DNA of 35,152 nt from Anaerosacchariphilus polymeriproducens. Its GTDB lineage: Bacteria > Bacillota > Clostridia > Lachnospirales > Lachnospiraceae. The notes below the pieces were generated by a model. That model was not told where the DNA came from, made no database searches, and saw nothing but the letters and a program-made list of their open reading frames with translations. Shown here piece by piece: positions 15,786 through 21,631 of the stretch. The stretch spans positions 1-35,152 of the forward strand of contig NZ_QRCT01000025.1 of the NCBI RefSeq assembly GCF_003363435.1. Reading direction: 5' to 3'. The translations under genes were made by a program, and so were the position numbers. Each line of letters opens with the position of its first letter. Positions within the stretch are counted from its first letter, which is position 1.

Positions 15786-15830
15786 GTTATTTTAAAATGC
15801 ATATTAGTATAATAATAAGTTATTTAAGTT

Positions 15831-15865
15831 TTTAATGCAATAGGCATATTGTAAGAAGCATTAAA
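15831..15865 (+). repeat. Inverted repeat in the leader of the ATC-hydrolase-family gene
   Basis: TTTAATGC (15831-15838) pairs with GCATTAAA (15858-15865), and CAATA (15838-15842) with TATTG (15847-15851) inside. A TATAAT lies at 15808-15813, so the hairpin falls in the early transcript or at an operator. Role unknown. Confidence 0.4.
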
Positions 15866-15889
15866 GTGTTTCAGAAAGAGAGGCTGATT

Positions 15890-16516
15890 ATGAAATTATT
15901 GGTTACCGGAAGATTATATCCCTATATTATGCGAAGATGTATGAAGAAACAGCTTGAAGACCATTTTAGCAAAACGCGTACAAAAGTAATTTTAAAAAGA
16001 GCGAAGAAAGAATACTTTAAAATTGTGAAAAGAGCTCCTGATATAGGAGAAAAAGAAAATTTTTTGGTTGATAATTTTTATATTAGTGCATATATAGCTG
16101 CAATATATAAAAAAGTGAAAAAAAAGTTATCTTTAGAAGACTTCGATTCTATGATTATGGATGGGTTGGATGACTTTTCTTTTATGAAAAAAATAATGGA
16201 AAAAGAAGATTTGACATCAGCTACATATTGCAAAGAAATGATGGAAATTGGAACGTGGTGTGAAAAGAATGAAACAAAGTATCCAACAAACTGGCTCTTA
16301 TCCATTTCAAAAAATGAGGAGGATGAAGAAGTTTATTTGACATATTATCGATGTCCACTTTATTTTTTTTGCAAAAATGAAGGAATTCCAGAATTAATAA
16401 ATACATTATGCAATGTAGATATCGCTATTTTGAAATATACAAATTGCAATATTGAAAAAACTACAACTATTGGAGAAGGTGGTGCATATTGTCAGTTTAT
16501 AATTTCAAAAAACTAA
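15890..16516 (+). CDS. L-2-amino-thiazoline-4-carboxylic acid hydrolase family protein
   Basis: The 208-residue cytoplasmic protein matches the ATC hydrolase family by its C-terminal pattern: CPLYFFCKNEGIPELINTLC, then VDIAILKYTNC, then TTTIGEGGAYCQFIIS. Family members end with a T-x-GG-x-x-C-x-F signature. The namesake enzyme opens a thiazoline ring in a cysteine-producing pathway of Pseudomonas. Most clostridial members have unknown substrates, and the name should not be read as proven activity here. A GTG at 15866 is in frame, but the ATG at 15890 has AGAGAGG 6 bases upstream and begins MKLLVTGRLYP. It has no partner genes; the SRP RNA follows. Confidence 0.75.
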   Translation: MKLLVTGRLYPYIMRRCMKKQLEDHFSKTRTKVILKRAKKEYFKIVKRAPDIGEKENFLVDNFYISAYIAAIYKKVKKKLSLEDFDSMIMDGLDDFSFMKKIMEKEDLTSATYCKEMMEIGTWCEKNETKYPTNWLLSISKNEEDEEVYLTYYRCPLYFFCKNEGIPELINTLCNVDIAILKYTNCNIEKTTTIGEGGAYCQFIISKN

Positions 16517-16536
16517 CGAAAGTAGTTTCAAAGGAA

Positions 16537-16565
16537 TTGACAAACACGAAAAAAACCGTTATACT
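16537..16565 (+). promoter_or_regulatory. Promoter of SRP RNA
   Basis: TTGACA (16537-16542), 17 bases, TATACT (16560-16565). Predicted start near 16572, about 30 bases before the mature RNA, so 5' processing is likely. Confidence 0.85.
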
Positions 16566-16602
16566 TAGCAATGCATCTTTAAATGCTATTTTTGTAATAA
16601 AG

Positions 16603-16870
16603 TTTCCGTGCAGCCGGGGCGGTAGCGGTGCCCTATACCTACAATCCGCTATAGATGGGGTGATATTCTGCCTCGGGTCTTAAATTGTAGAGCTGCCCTT
16701 TATAAGTGGCGATGACGTTTGGGTCTTACGCAACAGAAATTTATGAATCGTGTCAGGTCAGGAATGAAGCAGCACTAAGTAAAACCTTCTGTGTGCCGTA
16801 AGGGTGCCTGGACTGAGTTAACTGTAGAGGTAACGTCTGTGATTTGGATTCAAAGCAGAATGCACGGATT
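16603..16870 (+). ncRNA. ffs: Signal recognition particle RNA, large Bacillus-like type
   Basis: This RNA of about 265 bases scaffolds Ffh and directs membrane-protein targeting. The conserved Ffh-binding apical domain is seen at 16751-16770 (TGTCAGGTCAGGAATGAAGC) with its GGAA tetraloop, followed by AGCAC. The ends pair: CCGTGCA (16606-16612) with TGCACGG (16861-16867), enclosing the Alu-like 5' region (GGGCGGTAGCGGTGCCC and following), as in the ~270-base scRNA of Bacillus. It is monocistronic with a strong promoter and terminator. In many Firmicutes it sits between tadA and dnaX. Exact ends are estimated from the terminal helix. Confidence 0.95.
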
Positions 16871-16907
16871 TTAAATAAAATAAATCAGATATAAATAAAT
16901 TAAATTG

Positions 16908-16938
16908 ATTGTGTAAGCCTCGCTTATGCAATTTTTTT
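16908..16938 (+). terminator. Terminator after SRP RNA
   Basis: ATTGTGTAAGC (16908-16918) pairs with GCTTATGCAAT (16922-16932), with two wobble pairs and a CTC loop, followed by T7. Confidence 0.9.
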
Positions 16939-17076
16939 ATATAAAAAAATATCTAAATTATGATAGGAAAAATGCTTATTTTGTATTAAAATAAAGGTAA
17001 ATAATAGTAAGTAGGAAGTGGTAGCTCGTTGTATGAAACTAACTAAAAGTGTAAGAAGAAATTAGGAGGAATGAAA

Positions 17077-18072
17077 ATGAAAAAACTAATCAATAATCCT
17101 GAGAATGTAGTGGAAGAAATGTTAGATGGATTAACCCTTGCGTATCCGGAGTACTTGAGAAAGTTAGATGGATTTCATGTTTTAGTAAGAAAGAGTTCAC
17201 CAATAAGTGGAAAAGTCGCATTAGTAAGTGGCGGTGGGAGTGGGCACGAACCAGCTCATGGAGGCTATGTTGGAAAAGGAATGTTAGATGGTGCTGTTGC
17301 CGGAGATGTTTTTACTTCACCTACACCCGATCCAATCTATGAAGCAGTTAAAGCGGTTGATGGAGGGGCCGGAGTTCTTTTGATTGTTAAAAATTATACT
17401 GGTGATGTCATGAATTTTGAAATGGCAAAAGATATGGCTGAAATGGAAGGTATTAATATAGATTATGTTATCGTGAATGATGATGTGGCAGTAGAAAACA
17501 GTACTTTTACAGCAGGAAGGCGTGGTATAGCAGGTACAGTTTTTGTACACAAAATTGCAGGAGCAAAAGCCGAATTGGGAGCCAATCTGATGGAAGTCAA
17601 AGAAACAGCGCAAAAAGTCATTGAAAATGTCAGAAGTATGGGCATGGCATTGACTTCTTGTATTGTTCCGGCAGCAGGAAAACCTAATTTTACTCTGGAA
17701 GAAAATGAAATGGAAATAGGAATGGGAATTCATGGAGAACCAGGAACTCATAAAGAAAATATTCAAACTGCCAATGAAGTGGCAGAACAGTTAGTAAATA
17801 AAATTTTGGAGGATATGTGCTTAAATAAGGGGGTTGAAGTGGCAGTTATGATCAATGGTCTGGCATCAACACCACTTATGGAACTTTATATTGTGAATAA
17901 AAGAGTAAATGAAATTTTGACTGAAAAAGGGATTAAAATTTATAGGACTTTCGTTGGTGAGTTTATGACATCGTTAGAAATGGCAGGATGTTCTGTTAGT
18001 ATTTTGAAATTAGATGATGAGTTAAAAGATTTATTAGACGAATCAGCAGATACTCCAGCATTTAAAGTATGA
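17077..18072 (+). CDS. dhaK: Dihydroxyacetone kinase, substrate-binding subunit DhaK
   Basis: The 331-residue subunit binds dihydroxyacetone as a hemiaminal on a histidine. GGGSGHEPAHGGYVG is the family signature, and GIHGEPGTHK contains the covalent His (His219, corresponding to His218 of E. coli). With DhaL and DhaM it makes dihydroxyacetone phosphate using PEP rather than ATP as the phosphate source. Two ATGs are close (17071 and 17077). AGGAGG at 17064-17069 is only 1 base from the first but 7 from the second, so 17077 is chosen. It is first in a tight dhaK-dhaL-dhaM operon, and no glycerol dehydrogenase lies in the window. No clear promoter was found in the 138 bases after the SRP RNA terminator. 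Confidence 0.96.
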   Translation: MKKLINNPENVVEEMLDGLTLAYPEYLRKLDGFHVLVRKSSPISGKVALVSGGGSGHEPAHGGYVGKGMLDGAVAGDVFTSPTPDPIYEAVKAVDGGAGVLLIVKNYTGDVMNFEMAKDMAEMEGINIDYVIVNDDVAVENSTFTAGRRGIAGTVFVHKIAGAKAELGANLMEVKETAQKVIENVRSMGMALTSCIVPAAGKPNFTLEENEMEIGMGIHGEPGTHKENIQTANEVAEQLVNKILEDMCLNKGVEVAVMINGLASTPLMELYIVNKRVNEILTEKGIKIYRTFVGEFMTSLEMAGCSVSILKLDDELKDLLDESADTPAFKV

Positions 18073-18089
18073 TAGACAGGAGGAGAAGC

Positions 18090-18722
18090 ATGAGTGTTCG
18101 CGGATTAAGAGTGATTGAAATAATAAATAAAATAGCAGATGATATTGAAAAAAATAAAATGTATTTGACAGAGCTTGATGCAGCTATTGGAGACGGTGAC
18201 CATGGTCTGAATATGAGTAAAGGCTTTTTGGCTGTCAAAGAGAAACTAAAAGATGATGATGGTAATAACATCGGAGATATTTTGAAGAAGACCGGTATGG
18301 CCTTAGTGTCAAATGTCGGAGGTGCATCAGGGCCTCTTTATGGTACCGCATTTATGAAAGCAGCTATGGTAGTGAACGGGAAAAAAGAAATTGAAATTGA
18401 AGATTTCAAACAGGTACTCGAGGCTGCTTTAGAAGGTATTAAGATAAGGGGAAAAGCCAAGTTAAATGAGAAGACTATAATAGATGCTCTTGAACCGGCA
18501 GTGGAGGCGTTAAAAAATGCTTTGGATAATGGATCAAACGCAGAAGAAGCTTTGAAAAAAGCTGTTAACGCTGCTGAGACAGGTGTAGAACACACAAAAG
18601 ATATTATTGCAACAAAAGGAAGAGCAAGTTATTTAGGTGAGCGAAGCATTGGACATCAAGATCCCGGAGCAGCTTCCTGCTTATTGATATTAAAAACGAT
18701 ATATAATGAAATCAGTTGTTAG
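18090..18722 (+). CDS. dhaL: Dihydroxyacetone kinase, ADP-binding subunit DhaL
   Basis: The 210-residue subunit carries a permanently bound ADP that passes phosphate from DhaM to dihydroxyacetone on DhaK. The Mg-ADP site is visible as ELDAAIGDGDHG (Asp30, Asp35, Asp37), with GGASGPLYG after it and a C-terminal KGRASYLGERSIGHQDPGA, all standard. An in-frame ATG at 18069 overlaps the dhaK stop, but AGGAGG at 18078-18083 serves the ATG at 18090, which gives the normal DhaL length. The gene sits 17 bases after dhaK and 11 before dhaM. Confidence 0.95.
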   Translation: MSVRGLRVIEIINKIADDIEKNKMYLTELDAAIGDGDHGLNMSKGFLAVKEKLKDDDGNNIGDILKKTGMALVSNVGGASGPLYGTAFMKAAMVVNGKKEIEIEDFKQVLEAALEGIKIRGKAKLNEKTIIDALEPAVEALKNALDNGSNAEEALKKAVNAAETGVEHTKDIIATKGRASYLGERSIGHQDPGAASCLLILKTIYNEISC

Positions 18723-18733
18723 GAGAAGGAAAA

Positions 18734-19120
18734 ATGGTTGGATTAGTAATTGTATCTCATAGTCAAAAGATAGCAGAAGGAGCAAAAGAATTAGCAAGTC
18801 AGATGGCAGCAGATGTTCCGATTGCTGCGGCGGGTGGAACGAGAGATGGAAGGATAGGTACTGATATCGATAAGATATTAGCCTGTATAAATGAAGTATA
18901 TTCGGAAGATGGGGTATTAGTTATTTACGATTTGGGAAGTGCTTATATGAATGCAGAAATGGCGTTAGAGTTTTTAGATGACAATAAAAAAGAAAAGGTT
19001 CACATAACAGATTCGGCTATAATTGAAGGAACAGTACTTGCTGCAATTCAATGTAGTATGAAGAAATCCATTTTAGAAATAAAAGAAGAGTTAGAAGAAG
19101 TGAAGATTCAGAAAACTTAA
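18734..19120 (+). CDS. dhaM: PTS-type phosphocarrier subunit DhaM
   Basis: The 128-residue protein has the EIIA-mannose fold. It accepts phosphate on His9 (GLVIVSHS) from HPr of the PEP phosphotransferase system and re-phosphorylates ADP on DhaL. AAAGGTRDGRIGTD and DLGSAYMNAEMALEFL are family motifs. It is the short single-domain form, without the fused HPr and EI-like domains of E. coli DhaM, so the cell's general EI and HPr must supply phosphate. TTAGGAGAAGG lies before the ATG at 18734. It is the last gene of the operon, with a terminator 73 bases on. Confidence 0.94.
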   Translation: MVGLVIVSHSQKIAEGAKELASQMAADVPIAAAGGTRDGRIGTDIDKILACINEVYSEDGVLVIYDLGSAYMNAEMALEFLDDNKKEKVHITDSAIIEGTVLAAIQCSMKKSILEIKEELEEVKIQKT

Positions 19121-19192
19121 TTTTAAAATTAAGTGAAAATTTTGTATATTAAACAATTTTGCTGTCGTAATTAGAAAAATTACGTAAAAAAA

Positions 19193-19228
19193 GGTAATTT
19201 ATGGTAGACATAAATTATCTTTTTTTTT
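19193..19228 (+). terminator. Terminator of dhaKLM
   Basis: GGTAATTTATG (19193-19203) pairs with CATAAATTATC (19209-19219), followed by T9. A small perfect hairpin, CGTAATT/AATTACG, sits just before it (19166-19184). Confidence 0.9.
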
Positions 19229-19238
19229 ATCAAATATA

Positions 19239-19266
19239 TTGACATAATTTTGTTTTGTATTATCCT
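19239..19266 (+). promoter_or_regulatory. Likely promoter of the protease leader
   Basis: TTGACA (19239-19244), 16 bases, TATCCT (19261-19266). It implies a leader of roughly 245 bases before the protease start codon. Confidence 0.5.
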
Positions 19267-19301
19267 ATTTTTATGAAACTCAATCAATTTCAACGAATTG
19301 G

Positions 19302-19419
19302 TGTTAAATTATCCTCTTAATCACACGTAATCTTTCAGAAGTAGAATTCGATTTATAATATTAGAGAATTGAAGGATTGGATCTGAAAGAATTCAGTTGT
19401 GATAAGGATAAGATTAACA
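19302..19419 (+). promoter_or_regulatory. Long structured leader RNA upstream of the protease
   Basis: Five blocks pair in nested order: TGTTAA (19302-19307) with TTAACA (19414-19419), TATCCT (19310) with AGGATA (19405), ATCACA (19320) with TGTGAT (19398), TCTTTCAG (19331-19338) with CTGAAAGA (19383-19390), and AATTC (19345) with GAATT (19366). The result is one long interrupted stem of about 118 bases. No T-box, known riboswitch core or U-run terminator is seen. It could be an RNA element controlling the protease or the remains of a palindromic mobile element. Confidence 0.6.
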
Positions 19420-19438
19420 TTTGAAAAGGAGGGATACA

Positions 19439-19450
19439 ATGAGGAAATAA
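19439..19450 (+). other. Minimal upstream ORF (Met-Arg-Lys-stop)
   Basis: AAAAGGAGGG lies just upstream of ATG AGG AAA TAA, between the leader stem and the protease gene. The ribosome site is as strong as that of the protease itself. It may be a leader peptide or a standby ribosome site; chance is possible. Confidence 0.35.
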
Positions 19451-19519
19451 TTTAGAACAATAAATACATAGTTGATAGGAGCAAATTATAATTAATAAGG
19501 ACAAATAGGAGGTTATATT

Positions 19520-20800
19520 ATGGTTAAAAATTTTAAGGTTTTAATGGGAGCGATGTTAGTTACTTGTTTAACACTTTCACCTAATCGTGCTGCTTTAGCA
19601 GCTGAAAACAATAATGCTGAGGGATTAAAGATATTAACATATGAAATCCCACAGGAGGCAAAGTCATACGCATATGAAATCGCACCTACTTTGTTATCAA
19701 ATGTAGTAGATAATCAGAAGCTATACGATGTTACAATAGATAGATTTGAGGATTTAACATTAGGTGAACCTTATACAATAGCAAATTTTAAAGATAATGC
19801 GGCTGACAAAGAAGTATTTTATTTCCCTGTTCTTGAGAATGATCAGGTAAAATTAATTCTTAGTGTTACAAAATCATCAGGAGAATGGGATGCTACCTTA
19901 GGAGAAGATATAGCAGAAGAACTTAATGATATTGACAGCAGTAAAGAATATATTTTATATTATGACGATGGTACTACATATGCAGAAACAGAAGATGGAA
20001 AAACAGAACTTTTTACAGATACTCTTATGAAAGAAAAAGATACAGCTGTAGCAGAAAACATGTCATTTGAGGAAAAAGTTGAAAAATGTGAAGAAAAAAA
20101 TGGTGAAGATTTAGCAGTTTCAGAACCAGCAAAAGAAGAGTTGGCTGATGATGAAATCGGTGAACAGGCAATAGAAAAATCAAATAATTATGAAGGTATG
20201 GTAATAGATGATTTTAATACAGATTCAGCATTACTGGCAAAAAAGAAAGTTAAACTGCCACATGCAGATGTAGGAGCTTTTGCCCCGAATCCATTTTCTG
20301 TATTTAATGAAACTACCAAATTATTGAACACAGATGAATGTTTAGTTAACCAGCAAGATTCTAATGGACAAGAAAGAGGTATGTGCTGGGCTGCTACAGT
20401 AGCATCTATCGTTCGATATATGAGGGGAAATAATACATTGACAGCTCAAGAAGTATGTGATTTTATGGGAATAGACTATGATTTAGGTGCTACAATAGAA
20501 GAAATGCAAGATGCACTTTCCAAATATGGATTAAGTTTTAAGATTAAATATCATCATTCCACCTGGAATGAAATTACTCAAAATATTCCTAATAAGAAAC
20601 CGATAGGAATAGCTGCATACTCAAATTTGGGTGGACATGCAGTTACATTGATTGGTTATTCTGAGAAGGATAAAAAGACGATTACTTTATGGAATTCTGG
20701 AAATCAAAAAGTTCAGACTTCAACATTTAAAAGTGACTCAGCAGATGTAACATTTATTTATGGCTCTGCTAAGTGGTATTGGGATAGCAGTTTATATTAA
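19520..20800 (+). CDS. Secreted papain-like cysteine protease with propeptide
   Basis: The 426-residue precursor has a signal peptide (about 1-27, cleavage near AALAAEN), a large acidic prodomain (about 30-255) and a C-terminal papain-like catalytic domain (about 265-426). The catalytic dyad/triad is clear: Cys289 in ERGMCWAATVASIV, His373 in GGHAVTLIGY and Asn392 in LWNSGN, with Gln residues before Cys289 that could form the oxyanion hole. The layout resembles staphopain (C47) or C39-like secreted peptidases; I cannot choose between them. The acidic prodomain with VFYFPVLENDQVKLILSV is reminiscent of staphopain/SpeB-type propeptides. The ribosome site AGGAGG lies 8 bases upstream. It is a single gene, preceded by an unusually long structured leader. 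Substrate unknown. Confidence 0.85.
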   Translation: MVKNFKVLMGAMLVTCLTLSPNRAALAAENNNAEGLKILTYEIPQEAKSYAYEIAPTLLSNVVDNQKLYDVTIDRFEDLTLGEPYTIANFKDNAADKEVFYFPVLENDQVKLILSVTKSSGEWDATLGEDIAEELNDIDSSKEYILYYDDGTTYAETEDGKTELFTDTLMKEKDTAVAENMSFEEKVEKCEEKNGEDLAVSEPAKEELADDEIGEQAIEKSNNYEGMVIDDFNTDSALLAKKKVKLPHADVGAFAPNPFSVFNETTKLLNTDECLVNQQDSNGQERGMCWAATVASIVRYMRGNNTLTAQEVCDFMGIDYDLGATIEEMQDALSKYGLSFKIKYHHSTWNEITQNIPNKKPIGIAAYSNLGGHAVTLIGYSEKDKKTITLWNSGNQKVQTSTFKSDSADVTFIYGSAKWYWDSSLY

Positions 20801-20833
20801 AAGTAATCTTTTTTAATTTTAGTACAAGCTAGG

Positions 20834-20911
20834 GTATCATTCCTAAATAATTAGCTCTCGGTTCTATATAATATCGGGGGCTGATTATTTATTTAATTAT
20901 AGGAATGGTAT
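20834..20911. repeat. Long imperfect palindrome between protease and flavoprotein genes
   Basis: The inner stem 20845-20860 pairs with 20875-20890 over 16 bp (three wobble pairs, 14-base loop). The outer arm GTATCATTCCT (20834-20844) pairs with AGGAATGGTAT (20901-20911) across a 10-base bulge on the right. No U-run follows, so it is not a standard terminator. It may be an RNA processing element, a weak terminator of the protease gene or a relic of a small palindromic element. Confidence 0.6.
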
Positions 20912-20913
20912 AG

Positions 20914-20939
20914 ATAATGTGGTATAATAATCACATTAT
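20914..20939 (+). promoter_or_regulatory. -10 box inside an inverted repeat, operator of the flavoprotein gene
   Basis: ATAATGTG (20914-20921) and CACATTAT (20932-20939) form a perfect 8-10-8 inverted repeat. It encloses TATAAT (20923-20928). A -35 is weak (TAGGAA, 17 bases upstream). A repressor dimer here would cover the -10 box. Confidence 0.5.
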
Positions 20940-20979
20940 ATTAAGATGAATTGTTTGATGGAGATCAAAGGAGGAAGTC

Positions 20980-21603
20980 ATGAAAGTTGCAGCGTTAAAT
21001 GGAAGCCCTAGAAAGGGTGGGAACACAGAACAGTGTTTGAAGATAATTGGTGATGAATTGAATAAAGAAGGAATAGATTTTGAAATAATTCAAATAGGTC
21101 ATGAAACTGTACGAGGTTGTGTTGCATGTTATAATTGTCTTTCTACAGGAAGTGGTTATTGTATACAAAAAGATAAAGCCAATGAATGGATTGATAAAAT
21201 GGTAGAAGCGGATGGAATTATTTTGGCTTCTCCTGTTTATTACGGAGGAATTGCGGGAACGATGAAGAGTTTCTTAGACCGCGCTTTTCTAGCCGCAGGG
21301 AACAAATTGCATCATAAAGTAGGAGCTGCTATTACAACACTTAGAAGAAGTGGAGGACTTGAAACTTTCCAACAGCTAAATGCATATTTGAATACGATGG
21401 AAATGATAATTCCGAGCGCTGATTACTGGGCAGCAGTTCATGGATTAGAAATAGGGGAAGTCAAAGAAGATACAGAAGGATTGGAAGTTATGTCCAAATT
21501 AGGAAGGAACATGGCTTGGATAATGAAGGTGATTGAAGCGTCTAAAGGAACGATAGATCCGCCAGTTACGAACCCTCGTACAATGACAAATTTTATTAGA
21601 TAA
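20980..21603 (+). CDS. Iron-sulfur flavoprotein / FMN-dependent reductase
   Basis: The 207-residue flavodoxin-fold protein has the FMN phosphate loop NGSPRKGGNTE near the N-terminus and SPVYYGGIAGTMKSFLDR in the middle, both typical of NADPH-dependent FMN reductases. A compact cysteine motif Cys47-x2-Cys50-x2-Cys53-x7-Cys61 (GCVACYNCLSTGSGYC) matches the CX2CX2CX4-7C [4Fe-4S] motif of iron-sulfur flavoproteins (Isf). Such proteins in anaerobes pass electrons to oxygen, peroxide or quinone-like acceptors; the acceptor here is unknown. AAAGGAGG lies 6 bases before the ATG. The promoter has its -10 inside a palindrome, suggesting specific repression. yfhO follows 28 bases downstream and may be co-transcribed. 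Confidence 0.87.
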   Translation: MKVAALNGSPRKGGNTEQCLKIIGDELNKEGIDFEIIQIGHETVRGCVACYNCLSTGSGYCIQKDKANEWIDKMVEADGIILASPVYYGGIAGTMKSFLDRAFLAAGNKLHHKVGAAITTLRRSGGLETFQQLNAYLNTMEMIIPSADYWAAVHGLEIGEVKEDTEGLEVMSKLGRNMAWIMKVIEASKGTIDPPVTNPRTMTNFIR

Positions 21604-21631
21604 GAAATAAACGGTATTAAGGGAGAATTAT

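Noticed and set aside
16489-16683. Open frame of 64 codons running from the ATC-hydrolase gene end into 16.68 kb
   Set aside because: It covers the SRP RNA promoter and its 5' domain and has no homology-like features.
19302-19419. T-box or known riboswitch before the protease
   Set aside because: No T-box antiterminator sequence, no specifier loop and no recognisable riboswitch core; the downstream gene is not one typically controlled that way.
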